33,287 nucleotides of DNA, taken from contig CAIWCT010000249.1 of assembly GCA_903911225.1 (NCBI GenBank), positions 1-33,287 of the forward strand. The letters run 5' to 3'. This stretch comes from an uncultured delta proteobacterium (lineage in GTDB: Bacteria > Desulfobacterota > WTBG01 > CAIYCZ01 > CAIRTM01). The notes beneath the pieces are model-generated. The model did no database searches. It saw only the letters and a list, made by a program, of their open reading frames with translations, and was not told the origin of the DNA. Each line of letters starts with the position of its first letter. The stretch's first letter is position 1. The position numbers and the translations under genes are program-made. This document shows, piece by piece, positions 17,959-27,528 of the stretch.

Positions 17959-19569
17959 ATGACTGAAACATCAGGGGCTGGAATAAATCGCAACTGGGCT
18001 ATTGCCTTCTGCATGCTGAGCGCGGCATTTATTCTTTTTTTTAATCTTGGCGGCAGATCTATTGAAAACAACGATTACCCGCATTTCGCCGAAATCGGAC
18101 GGGAAATCCTTGAAACCGGCGACTGGGTCATCATGCACAGCGGCGGGGAAATATATGTCCAAAAGCCGCCCCTGCATACTATTTTTATAGCTCTTTCAGA
18201 TAAGGTTTTTGGAATCAATGCATTCGCCGGGCGTTTCCCGGCAGCTTTTTTTGCGTTACTCGGGGTCTGCGCAACGCTTTTATTTGGCCTGCGTATGGAC
18301 AGGCAAAAGTGGCAAACCGGTGTTTACGGGGCCATGCTGCTGCTCTCAAGCTACGGCTTTTTCTTTCTGGCGCGCAGGTTTCGCAATGACATAGAGTATG
18401 CGATGCTTTTTTCGCTTGCCCTTTTTTCATTTTATGAGGGGTATGAAGCTCTAATGGCCCGGCGTAAATGGATTTCTTACGGGCTGTTCTGGTTTTTTAT
18501 GGGCCTTGCCGCACTCATTAAAGGGCCTGCGGCGCTCCTGCCGCTTCTTATTATTGCTGTTTTCCTCCTTGTGACTAAAAGCTGGGGCAAGGTAGGCAGC
18601 AAGATATTTTTTGTATCATTTACCGCTTTTTTTGTCGTCGTGGCGCCGTATCTGCTGCTGCTGGTAAGCCATAAGGACTTTGCCCAATTTTCCGAAATGC
18701 TGAGGACTTCAATAATCATGAAACGTAATGCCGGGCTTTTTTATTATATCCCGGTTTTCCCGGCTAAATTTTTCCCAGGGTCTCTTCTTCTTTTTGCCTG
18801 CCTACCTTTGTTCTGGAAAAAGCGCCGCGAGATCGCAGCCAATCCAAAATTGCTCTTCCTTGCCATCTGGTCAGGGCTGTATCTGATTCTAATCCATTTT
18901 ATCAAGGCCAAGGTCTACCGCTACCTGCTGCCTGTTTTTCCGCCGCTGTCGCTCTTAACCGCCTGGGGCATCGGGCAGGTTCTGCCCCTTGAACGGTGGG
19001 CACCCTATGTGAAGCGGTTTTGGAAAATACCCGCCGCGCTTATCTGCCTGGGCTTTCCAATTGCCATCTGCATGAAGTGGGGCTTTATGTGGCAGGCTCT
19101 TGTGCTGGCTGTCGCAGCTTTAGGCATGCTGGCAGTGGCTGGCGGCAAGATGCGCGATGCCGTTGTTCTTCTGTGCACCCTGTGTATTGCCTGTATGCTT
19201 TTTATCGATGTACTGCATACCGCCCGAAACAAAGAGGTTTCTACTAATAAGAAACTGTATGCCATGCTTCAGGAAAGACAAATCAAGGACAATGAAGTGC
19301 TCATCTATAAAACGACCGGCAGGGTACGGTATATACTTTGTTTTTATTTTAACAAACTTATCCATCCTGAAATTGAAGATACCCTCACCCTGCACCCGGG
19401 CATCAGGGCGGTTATTACCGATCCGGGAAACGTGGAGGACGTAACAACAGTGTTTGGCCCTTCTTCCGAGCAGCGCATTGTTAAGGGGCATAAAGGTGAG
19501 GAGAGCGAGGGAGATCATGTGATTATTTTTTACGGTAGCGGGGCTTCTCCCAATCCAGCCGGTGTATGA
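17959..19569 (+). CDS. ArnT/PMT-like GT39 membrane glycosyltransferase
   Basis: 536 aa, IENNDYPHFAEIGREILETGDWVIMHSGGEIYVQKPPLHTIFIAL; LARRFRNDIEYAMLFSLALFSFYEG. Confidence 0.87.
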   Translation: MTETSGAGINRNWAIAFCMLSAAFILFFNLGGRSIENNDYPHFAEIGREILETGDWVIMHSGGEIYVQKPPLHTIFIALSDKVFGINAFAGRFPAAFFALLGVCATLLFGLRMDRQKWQTGVYGAMLLLSSYGFFFLARRFRNDIEYAMLFSLALFSFYEGYEALMARRKWISYGLFWFFMGLAALIKGPAALLPLLIIAVFLLVTKSWGKVGSKIFFVSFTAFFVVVAPYLLLLVSHKDFAQFSEMLRTSIIMKRNAGLFYYIPVFPAKFFPGSLLLFACLPLFWKKRREIAANPKLLFLAIWSGLYLILIHFIKAKVYRYLLPVFPPLSLLTAWGIGQVLPLERWAPYVKRFWKIPAALICLGFPIAICMKWGFMWQALVLAVAALGMLAVAGGKMRDAVVLLCTLCIACMLFIDVLHTARNKEVSTNKKLYAMLQERQIKDNEVLIYKTTGRVRYILCFYFNKLIHPEIEDTLTLHPGIRAVITDPGNVEDVTTVFGPSSEQRIVKGHKGEESEGDHVIIFYGSGASPNPAGV

Positions 19570-19641
19570 GCCTGCATATCGTTATATACATAAAAAAATG
19601 ATCTCAAAACATTAAACAGAAACTAGTAAAGGAGCTTTTTT

Positions 19642-19986
19642 ATGAAGAAAAAAACAGGTGCAATCTATCTGCTGTATTTTTTATGCGCTGCTATCGTGCT
19701 GGCCTCGGGCTGCGATAAACTCGGCAGCGGCAAGCCTGAAAAAGTAAATGGTACCGTTATTTCCCTTGATGAGGCAAAAAAAGAAATAGTAATGAAAGAT
19801 TCCTCATCCGGCAAACAGCGCACCATAACAGTCCAGAATGCAGACCAGATGGCAGCCCTGAAACCGGGCATGGGAATTAAGGTCAAAATCAAGCACGGCG
19901 CTACTATGGCTGATAGAGTTACACCAACGTCGCTAAAGGATACCGGCAAAAAGGGCAAGCAAAAAGCCGGTGAAGATAAAGAGTAA
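19642..19986 (+). CDS. Small putative lipoprotein, possible OB-like domain
   Basis: 114 aa; signal peptide with lipobox LASGC; VNGTVISLDEAKKEIVMKDSSSGKQRTITVQ beta-strand pattern; RBS aaaggag. Confidence 0.75.
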   Translation: MKKKTGAIYLLYFLCAAIVLASGCDKLGSGKPEKVNGTVISLDEAKKEIVMKDSSSGKQRTITVQNADQMAALKPGMGIKVKIKHGATMADRVTPTSLKDTGKKGKQKAGEDKE

Positions 19987-19992
19987 GCAGGT

Positions 19993-20742
19993 ATGAATAA
20001 AGTCGCTCAAGTCACAATCTGCTTTTGGATCATGAAAATCTGCGCAACCACTCTGGGTGAGACGGCTGGAGATCTCCTGTCGATGACGATGAATGTCGGC
20101 TACGCCGTCAGTTCAGCCATTCTGATTGGTTGCTTCCTGGTTTCTGTTTTGTTTCAGCTCAAATCGAACAAATTTAACCCGGTGCTTTACTGGACTGTAA
20201 TCCTTACCACAAGCACTGCCGGCACAACGATGTCTGATTTCATGGATCGAACTCTCGGGCTTGGTTACGCAAAAGGGTCACTGATACTGATTACTTGTTT
20301 GATGGTTGTGCTTGCGGTTTGGCGTTTCAGTGAAAAGACCTTATCCGTTGACAACATCCAAACGGTTAAAGCGGAGCTTTTCTATTGGGTGGCCATATTG
20401 TTTTCAAACACCTTGGGCACGGCCATGGGAGATTTCCTGGCAGATGATTCCGGCCTGGGGTTTTTAGGAGGAGCCGCTCTCATCGGCGGACTGCTCGGAT
20501 TGGTCGTTCTTGCCGCCTGCTTCACCCGGCTTAACAGAGTCATGCTGTTCTGGGTTGCTTTTGTTTTGACCCGTCCGTTCGGCGCAACCTTCGGGGACCT
20601 TCTTACAAAGCCCAGCGCAATGGGCGGACTTAATTTCGGCACAGCCGGTTCTTCCCTGATTCTCGCTTCCCTGCTCGTAGCCTTCATCATTTATTCGATC
20701 ATGACAGAGAAACGTGCGCTCAATGCGGCGCTAAGCGAGTGA
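19993..20742 (+). CDS. COG4705-like membrane protein with fourfold internal repeat
   Basis: Repeats: FWIMKICATTLGETAGDLL / YWTVILTTSTAGTTMSDFM / YWVAILFSNTLGTAMGDFL / FWVAFVLTRPFGATFGDLL. Confidence 0.8.
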   Translation: MNKVAQVTICFWIMKICATTLGETAGDLLSMTMNVGYAVSSAILIGCFLVSVLFQLKSNKFNPVLYWTVILTTSTAGTTMSDFMDRTLGLGYAKGSLILITCLMVVLAVWRFSEKTLSVDNIQTVKAELFYWVAILFSNTLGTAMGDFLADDSGLGFLGGAALIGGLLGLVVLAACFTRLNRVMLFWVAFVLTRPFGATFGDLLTKPSAMGGLNFGTAGSSLILASLLVAFIIYSIMTEKRALNAALSE

Positions 20743-20840
20743 AATTATGCCTGACTGGGCGCTGCATCGCCGTTCGGTGAATCTCGTTAAAAGACAATAA
20801 TAATCCAAGAAATATTTGATTGCTCCAGTAAAATTAAACT

Positions 20841-21623
20841 ATGGAAAATACAACACAGCAGAGCACGGTATCATCAGAAGTATCAACAATGGTGAGGCGA
20901 TTTTTCCTTAGCCCCCGTTCGGCTGTACGGGCAGCACTCCCGATACTGCTGGTTGGGGGAAGTGTGCTGATATTTTGCCTGCCCCAGTTTCGTGAGCAGT
21001 TCGGCCGCATACATGAAATAAGCAGCTATCTTGTGAGCATGGGCTGGGCAGCGCCGCTGATTTTTATTCCGGCTGTGGCCGTTTTAGTGGCAGTCGGCGT
21101 GCCTCGGCTGCTGTTGTGCCCCATAGGGGGCATGGCTTTCGGGTTCTGGCAGGGCCTGCTCTGGGCGCAGCTCGGCACCATGCTGGGTTATTATGCTACA
21201 TTTCTTTTCGTACGCTGGAGTGGCAGGGATTTTATATTGCGCAAATGGCCCCGCCTGAGCCATTATACAAAATTTTCCCGGGAAAAAGGCATGATCTCCG
21301 TGCTGCTCATACGGCTATTGCCCATAACTGGTTTTTATATCAATTTAATGCTTGGTCTGATCCCCCTGTCTCATGCCGATTTTTTGCTGGGTACGGTTAT
21401 TGGCATTCTGCCGGCAGCTGTTCCTGCAACACTCATAGGGTCAGGGGCCACCGCCTTCTCTACGGGGGAAAGCAAACTGTATACGCTTCTGGCAATCGCA
21501 GCAGGTCTTGCTTTTTGGCTTCTGGCCGGCCGCATCCTGCGTTATTATATGAAAAATAAGAAAGCGGGGGAATCGCATGCACCAGATGCGCAAGCTGCCG
21601 ACGTAATTCCTGTCTTGGAATAA
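20841..21623 (+). CDS. TVP38/TMEM64 (SNARE-associated, DedA superfamily) membrane protein
   Basis: AVAVLVAVGVPRLLLCPIGGMAFGFWQGLLWAQLGTMLGYYATFLFVRWSGRDF; RLLPITGFYINLMLGLIPLSHADFLLGTVIGILP. Confidence 0.88.
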   Translation: MENTTQQSTVSSEVSTMVRRFFLSPRSAVRAALPILLVGGSVLIFCLPQFREQFGRIHEISSYLVSMGWAAPLIFIPAVAVLVAVGVPRLLLCPIGGMAFGFWQGLLWAQLGTMLGYYATFLFVRWSGRDFILRKWPRLSHYTKFSREKGMISVLLIRLLPITGFYINLMLGLIPLSHADFLLGTVIGILPAAVPATLIGSGATAFSTGESKLYTLLAIAAGLAFWLLAGRILRYYMKNKKAGESHAPDAQAADVIPVLE

Positions 21624-21797
21624 TCAACATTGAATTAAACGAAGTGTCTCATAACGGGCTAAAACTACGATATTTATCACTGTGCTCAGATAAATACCTT
21701 GTTTTTTACTTTCAAAACTAGCTCTAATCTCATTTTTGCTGTTGTTCTAGAGTTGTTTTCATTGTATAAAAAAATATTTTAAAACTCAACACTCAGG

Positions 21798-22919
21798 ATG
21801 AAAGGAGTCGCCTTGAAAGTACCCTTTGCTGATCTTGCCCGGCAGTTCAAAACCGTGATGCCCGAAATACAAACGGCTATGACAAGTGTTATTGACCGCT
21901 GCGCATTTATTAACGGACCTGAAGTGAAACAGTTTGAAAAGGACATGGCAACCTGGATGGGCATGCCTGAAGTATGCGCCGTTTCAAACTGCACCGTGGC
22001 TCTTGAGTTGACCATGCAGTCTATGGGCATCGGCCCCGGAGACGAAGTCATAACCGTGCCAAACACCGCTTTCCCAACCGCTGAGGCAATCAGCCTCACG
22101 GGCGCGCAGGTGGTGTTTGCCGACATTAAGCCAGGCTATTTCAGCATTGATCCTGACCAGATTGAAAAGAAAATAACTCCCCGCACCAAAGCCATTATAC
22201 CTGTCCATCTGTTCGGCATAGCAGCTGATATGGACCGGATACTTTCAATAGGCAATAAGCATAGTATTCCCGTTATAGAGGACTGCGCACAGGCTCAGGG
22301 CGCACGGTACAAAGGGAATTATGTCGGCACCATGGGTGCCGCGGCATGCTTCAGCTTTTTCCCATCCAAGAACCTCGGCACCTTCGGCGACGGCGGCGCC
22401 ATGACCTCGCCCGACACGGAGCTGATAAAAAAAGTTTGGAGGCTGGCAAACCATGGCCGCAGCGATAAATTTACCCATCAGGTCGTGGGAACCAACAGCC
22501 GCCTGGATACGATCAAGGCGGCGCAGCTCTCCGTCTGTCTGCGACAGCTTGATGCGTGGAACGCCGACCGCCGCCGCGCGGCAGCGTTGTATGGTGATCT
22601 ACTCAAAGACTGCCGGAACATTATTTTAACAAAAGTTCCAGAGGGCTGTGAGCCGATCTGGCATGTATATGTCATACGTCATAAAAGACGCGATGAACTT
22701 GCAGCATTCCTGAAAAAACAGGGCATCGATACGGGCCTGCACTATCCGCTAGGGTTGCACCAGCAGCCGGTGTATGCGCATTTGGGGCTGAAGCCTGAAG
22801 ATCTTCCTGAGGCGACTGCGGCCTGCGCCGAAGTGCTGTCGCTGCCCATGTTCCCGTTTATAACAGAAGAAGAAATAACTGCCGTAACGGATTCAATAAA
22901 AGCATTCTGCGCGCTATAA
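21798..22919 (+). CDS. DegT/DnrJ/EryC1/StrS-family PLP sugar aminotransferase
   Basis: SNCTVALELTMQSMGIGPGDEVITVPNTAFPTAEAI; VIEDCAQAQGARYKG; CFSFFPSKNLGTFGDGGAMTS. TTG at 21813 with AAAGGAG five nt upstream is an alternative start. Confidence 0.93.
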   Translation: MKGVALKVPFADLARQFKTVMPEIQTAMTSVIDRCAFINGPEVKQFEKDMATWMGMPEVCAVSNCTVALELTMQSMGIGPGDEVITVPNTAFPTAEAISLTGAQVVFADIKPGYFSIDPDQIEKKITPRTKAIIPVHLFGIAADMDRILSIGNKHSIPVIEDCAQAQGARYKGNYVGTMGAAACFSFFPSKNLGTFGDGGAMTSPDTELIKKVWRLANHGRSDKFTHQVVGTNSRLDTIKAAQLSVCLRQLDAWNADRRRAAALYGDLLKDCRNIILTKVPEGCEPIWHVYVIRHKRRDELAAFLKKQGIDTGLHYPLGLHQQPVYAHLGLKPEDLPEATAACAEVLSLPMFPFITEEEITAVTDSIKAFCAL

Positions 22920-22936
22920 TAACCAGGGAGGGGGAA

Positions 22937-23665
22937 ATGTCAGCAGTTTCAATATCAGTTGTTTTTCCTGTCTATAATGAAGAAGAAAACTTAATGCCCC
23001 TTATTTCCGAACTTAAAGGAGTGCTAAGCAGGCTCAATACCGGCTTTGAAATGATCTGTATCGATGACTGCAGCACCGATGCCAGCGTATCGGTCATCCG
23101 GGAACTGCAGCTTGAGCATCCCGAGCTGCGCCTTATCCGCCACAGCATCAACAGCGGCGAAAGCGCGGGAACAGCAACCGGCTTTGCACATGCCCGCGGG
23201 GATATTATTATAACCATGGATGCCGACCAGCAGAACGACCCTGCGGATATCCCGGCGCTTATAAATGCCCTTTCGGGTTTCGATGGCGTCTGCGGCGTGC
23301 GCCGCACACGCGAGGATGACTGGGTGAAGCGTATTTCATCAAAAGTCGCCAACTCTTTCCGCAACTGGACCACCAATGACAAAATATCCGATGCGGGCTG
23401 TACCTTCCGGGCTCTTCGCAGAGCGGCCCTTGCCGAGATTCCCGTCTTCAACGGCATGCACCGGTTTCTGCCGACACTGATGCGTCTGCAGGGATTTACC
23501 GTAACCGAGATTCTAGTTAATCATCGCCCGCGCACCCGGGGGGTTTCAAAATACGGCCTTGGCAACCGCATGTTCCGGGGGCTTGTGGATTGCCTTGCCA
23601 TCATGTGGTGGCGCAAGCGCTGCGTGTCGGCAAAGCGCATACAGGAAGAAGAGCCTCGTCCGTAA
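22937..23665 (+). CDS. GT2 glycosyltransferase (ArnC/DPM1-like, no obvious C-terminal TM)
   Basis: VVFPVYNEEENLMPLISEL; CIDDCSTDASVSVI; ITMDADQQNDPADIPALINAL; CTFRALRRAAL. Confidence 0.9.
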   Translation: MSAVSISVVFPVYNEEENLMPLISELKGVLSRLNTGFEMICIDDCSTDASVSVIRELQLEHPELRLIRHSINSGESAGTATGFAHARGDIIITMDADQQNDPADIPALINALSGFDGVCGVRRTREDDWVKRISSKVANSFRNWTTNDKISDAGCTFRALRRAALAEIPVFNGMHRFLPTLMRLQGFTVTEILVNHRPRTRGVSKYGLGNRMFRGLVDCLAIMWWRKRCVSAKRIQEEEPRP

Positions 23666-23696
23666 CCCATAATTCCATCTGACAGGACTTTTATAC

Positions 23697-24476
23697 ATGC
23701 ACCAGACAATGGAGCAGCCAGCCATAGCGCAGGAAACGAAGATGCCTTCTTCTCCTGCCCGGGTAGCGCTTAAAATCGTGCTGCAGGTGCTGCTGCTTGG
23801 GGGAAGTATATTTATTATTTATCTGCCGCCGGTACGCGACCAGCTTGGCCGTATTCATGAAATAAGCGATTACTTGATAGGGCTGGGGTGGATTGGGCCG
23901 CTGATTTTTATTCCTGCAGTGGCTGTTTTAGTTGCGGTGGGAGTTCCCCGATTGTTTTTATGCCCTATCGGCGGGCTTGCTTTCGGCTTCTGGAAAGGCC
24001 TGATAATAACCCAGCTTGCCACTGTCATCGGATTCTACGGAACATTTTTATTCGTACGCTGGAGCGGCAGGGACATGATTCTGCGTAAATTCCCCCGCTT
24101 AAAGAGGTATACAGAATTTTCCCGCCGTAGCGGCATTATTACCGTGCTTTTAATCCGGCAACTTCCGATTACCGGCTTTTATATTAACTTAATGCTCGGC
24201 CTGCTACCGCTGTCTCATGCAGACTTTCTCTTGGGAACGCTCATTGGCATTCTTCCCGAAGCTATTCCCGCAACACTGGCAGGCTCCAGTGCCGTTCATA
24301 TTTCCTCAAACAAAAGCATAAAGTATACAGCCTTTTTAGTTACAGGTCTTGTTATCCTCTGGACAGTATTGGGCAGGATAATGCATAAGTTTGTCCAGAA
24401 GCAAAAGCAGGAACTGGCTTTGGACACGCCGCTTGCTGAAAACGAAAAAACTGTATTAACCGGCGATAAACCTTAA
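23697..24476 (+). CDS. TVP38/TMEM64 (DedA superfamily) membrane protein, paralogue of 20841-21623
   Basis: AVAVLVAVGVPRLFLCPIGGLAFGFWKGL; LFVRWSGRDMILRKFPRLKRYTEFSRRSG; nearly collinear with the 260-aa ORF. Confidence 0.88.
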   Translation: MHQTMEQPAIAQETKMPSSPARVALKIVLQVLLLGGSIFIIYLPPVRDQLGRIHEISDYLIGLGWIGPLIFIPAVAVLVAVGVPRLFLCPIGGLAFGFWKGLIITQLATVIGFYGTFLFVRWSGRDMILRKFPRLKRYTEFSRRSGIITVLLIRQLPITGFYINLMLGLLPLSHADFLLGTLIGILPEAIPATLAGSSAVHISSNKSIKYTAFLVTGLVILWTVLGRIMHKFVQKQKQELALDTPLAENEKTVLTGDKP

Positions 24477-24518
24477 AACGCACTGCTCCACGCAGTGACA
24501 GCTCAGGGAATTTAACTC

Positions 24519-26144
24519 ATGCGTACTGTTTCAGGTTATTGCGTTCTGCTTGTTATTGTATCAGCCTGCGCATTTTTTTACCGGCTCGGGACTCCTGATA
24601 TAGACCATATACGGCTTGAATCACGCCGTGCCGAAATCGCCCGCAACATGCTTGAATCGGGTGACTGGACCGTACCGAAGATCGCCGGCGAGGCGATTCT
24701 GACAAAACCTCCGCTCTATTTCTGGGCAGCTGCGCTCTGCTCCCTAAAAACGGGCTTAAATGAATGCACTGCCCGGATACCCTCGGCAGTGTCCGGAATT
24801 GCAACAGTGGTAATGACCTGTCTTCTGGGCACGCTTCTATTCGGTGGTTCCGCTGGGCTGCTTGCAGGCCTTGCGCTTTTAAGCACCAATATTTTTCTTT
24901 TTGAAGCGCGGTTTGCCGAGCTCGAGTCAATGCTGACGTTTTTTATTACCGGCTCCATCTATTTCTTTTTTCAGTGGTACCGGGATCCTCTGCACAGGAT
25001 GCGGTGGCTGATTGTGTTTTTTTGCATGCTGGGTTTGGGGTTCATGACCAAAGGGCCCTTTGCCTTTACGTTTCCGCTTATTCCCATCGTGGTGTGGCTG
25101 TTCATGTACAGAGAAGCGCGCCTGCTGGCAAACCGGCGGATTTTATGGGGGCTGCTGCTGTCTATTGCGATTGTACTGCCCTGGGGAATTGCCATTTTGA
25201 TAAGACAGCCCGGCTTTCTCGGCGTTGTGCTGTGGGAAACGCTTGCCTATTATGTCAAGGGACAGGGCGGTCACACTGAACCGTTTCCATACTATTTCCG
25301 TACAATTCCCGCGGTACTTTTCCCCTGGTTTCTAATTTTTCCGTTTCTTGCCTGGGTTGCATTTTCAAAAAAACTGAAGTCGGTTCGAAAAGAAAATGTA
25401 TTCCTTCTTGTATGGATAGTGGGAAATTTTATTTTCCTCACCGGCTCTAAATCAAAGCGTGATTTTTATCTTGTACCGCTCGCTCCGGCACTGGCTTTGC
25501 TGGTTGGATCGACCTGGGTGGTCATGTGGGAATATGTGCGTGAAAAGCTAAGGCTCCACGCTTCAAAAAACAGCCTGCTGATGCTTTCTATCGTTGGCGC
25601 TATTCTGACAGGCGCCGGTATTCTTGCCGCCAGGCATGCTCATACGCTTCTGAATCTGCCCGGCAAGGAACTGCCCAGGCCCCCTGAGCTACTCATGTTC
25701 GCCGGATTAATCATGCTTCTGACAGCAGCAGTGAAGCGATTTTTTTCCTCATACCGGTTTGCCCATATTGCTCTGGTGTCTGTTGCGGTGATTATGCTTG
25801 CGTTCCATTTTTTTCAGCTCACCTATACGACGCCAATCCGCAATGCAGATGAATCATCTAAGCAGTTCTATGTCTTTCTTGCAAAAAAGCTTGGGAATGC
25901 GCCTCTTGGCTGGTATGGCAGGGTTGAAAATTTCGCCTTAAGCTTCAATGCCCATCGCCCCGTAACCTATGTGCATGATGAAAAAGAGGCCAATGAATTT
26001 ATGGCCTCCCCGAAAAAAAGCTATATTTTATTTAATGAAAAATCAATTGAGGATATCCCGGCTGGAAAGTGGCGCGAGGTGTTGAGAGAAAACTATTCCG
26101 TTGAGCACCCCGACAGACAGCATATACTGGTCTCAAATTATTAA
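24519..26144 (+). CDS. ArnT/PMT-like GT39 membrane glycosyltransferase
   Basis: 541 aa; RLESRRAEIARNMLESGDWTVPKIAGEAILTKPPLYFWAAAL; MTKGPFAFTFPL. Confidence 0.9.
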   Translation: MRTVSGYCVLLVIVSACAFFYRLGTPDIDHIRLESRRAEIARNMLESGDWTVPKIAGEAILTKPPLYFWAAALCSLKTGLNECTARIPSAVSGIATVVMTCLLGTLLFGGSAGLLAGLALLSTNIFLFEARFAELESMLTFFITGSIYFFFQWYRDPLHRMRWLIVFFCMLGLGFMTKGPFAFTFPLIPIVVWLFMYREARLLANRRILWGLLLSIAIVLPWGIAILIRQPGFLGVVLWETLAYYVKGQGGHTEPFPYYFRTIPAVLFPWFLIFPFLAWVAFSKKLKSVRKENVFLLVWIVGNFIFLTGSKSKRDFYLVPLAPALALLVGSTWVVMWEYVREKLRLHASKNSLLMLSIVGAILTGAGILAARHAHTLLNLPGKELPRPPELLMFAGLIMLLTAAVKRFFSSYRFAHIALVSVAVIMLAFHFFQLTYTTPIRNADESSKQFYVFLAKKLGNAPLGWYGRVENFALSFNAHRPVTYVHDEKEANEFMASPKKSYILFNEKSIEDIPAGKWREVLRENYSVEHPDRQHILVSNY

Positions 26145-26173
26145 ACACCCCGCAGACCTTCTGCAGGGTGTTT
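26143..26173. terminator. Hairpin between convergent genes, possible terminator
   Basis: AAACACCC-C-GCAG-acctt-CTGC-A-GGGTGTTT; overlaps the stop codon of 24519-26144; no clean T run on either side. Confidence 0.45.
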
Positions 26174-26232
26174 AATGGATAAAAAAACGCACTTCTGAAA
26201 ACCTAATTTTTTTAATTCTTACAAGCCGATTT

Positions 26233-27372
26233 TTATTTACGTCCTGCTCTTTTTTTAGATTTGCCGAGCTTTGACTTCACAATGCGGCACCCTGGAATTA
26301 CCACCTTACCGTTGCAGGCTGCAGATTCATAAAGAGCGGTGAGAATCTCAATATCCTTTCGCCCTTCAGGGCCTTCCACAAGGGCCTGTCCGCTGTTTTG
26401 AATCGCACTGATAACATCCTCCATATACGGCTTATGCCCGCGACCGTATACATTCGGGACATCCTGTGAAAATTCTTCAATAATCTGTTCATCCTCCGGA
26501 CCAGGATCAGTAAATTTCCAATAAAGAATCTTATTGACTGCCCGACCGCCTATGATAACGCTTCCCTTTTCTCCCATTAAGCTCAGAGAACCTTCGAGAT
26601 CCTCAGGCCGAGCAGCAACAGTTGCCTCAAAAATACCCAAAGCACCTGATGTAAAGCGAAATAATGCCGCGGCTGTATCATCGACCTCTATTTGCATAAG
26701 CCGTGTCGCTGTCTGGCACTGCATACTCTCGATTGGTCCCATAAACCACTGCAAAAGGTCGAGATGATGACTGGCCTGCTGACTCATAACGCCACCATCA
26801 AGCTCCCAGGTGCCGTGCCAGTTGTCCTGCTCATAATATTTTTGTGTCCGGTGCCAGCGGACGCGAACAGTTCCGAGCACCATTTTCCCGAAGCGGCCTT
26901 CTTCCAGAGCGCGGCGCGCAGCCAGCACCGCTGGGTTAAAGCGGTTTTGCTTGACCACAAACAGCCGGCAGTTGTTTTTGGAACAGGCCTTTATCATGGC
27001 ATCGCAATCAGCAACTGTCAGCGCCATGGGTTTTTCGACAATAATATGCCTGCCATGCTGCGCCAGATCAATGACATGCCGCGCGTGGTAGCCGGTGGGC
27101 GTGGCGATGTGGACGATCTCTATCTCGGGATGGGCGTGCATCATCTTATGATAATCAGTATAAGTGGGGACATGGTTCTTTTCCCCTTTTTCCTGCGCCT
27201 TAATCGGGTCGACATCGCAAACCGCCACAAGGTGCGAAAAAGGGCTGCCGATAATTGCCGCAAGATGATTCTCTGACACCCGCCCGCAGCCGATAAGGGC
27301 TGAATTCATAACAAGTTGCTCGGAGTTCATATCTGCCTCAGTAGAAAAATTATTGTATGTCTGTGAGAGCAT
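26233..27372 (-). CDS. Gfo/Idh/MocA-family NAD(P)-dependent oxidoreductase
   Basis: NSALIGCGRVSENHLAAI...VAVCDVD...EIVHIATPTGYHARHVIDLAQHGRHIIVEKPMALTVADCDAMI (EKP motif); probable start is an internal ATG. Confidence 0.92.
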   Translation of the reverse strand: MLSQTYNNFSTEADMNSEQLVMNSALIGCGRVSENHLAAIIGSPFSHLVAVCDVDPIKAQEKGEKNHVPTYTDYHKMMHAHPEIEIVHIATPTGYHARHVIDLAQHGRHIIVEKPMALTVADCDAMIKACSKNNCRLFVVKQNRFNPAVLAARRALEEGRFGKMVLGTVRVRWHRTQKYYEQDNWHGTWELDGGVMSQQASHHLDLLQWFMGPIESMQCQTATRLMQIEVDDTAAALFRFTSGALGIFEATVAARPEDLEGSLSLMGEKGSVIIGGRAVNKILYWKFTDPGPEDEQIIEEFSQDVPNVYGRGHKPYMEDVISAIQNSGQALVEGPEGRKDIEILTALYESAACNGKVVIPGCRIVKSKLGKSKKRAGRK

Positions 27373-27528
27373 CTCTAAGAGTATATGATTTTCAGTAATT
27401 AAACTTTTTTAATGATAATAAAAAGGCTCAGATTTGCAAGTTAAAACAATGTAATGCTTGCTTGATCATTAGATAAACATCCAATGCTGATGGAATCCAT
27501 GGTCCGGTTATGCGCCGTGCATCATTTT

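Noticed and set aside
21798-26144. A canonical arn (L-Ara4N) operon
   Set aside because: ArnB-, ArnC- and ArnT-like members are present, but no ArnA (formyltransferase/decarboxylase) or ArnD was found; the sugar identity is therefore unknown
27470-27510. ATGGAATCCAT near-palindrome downstream of the fusion gene as a terminator
   Set aside because: Stem too short and no T run on the minus strand
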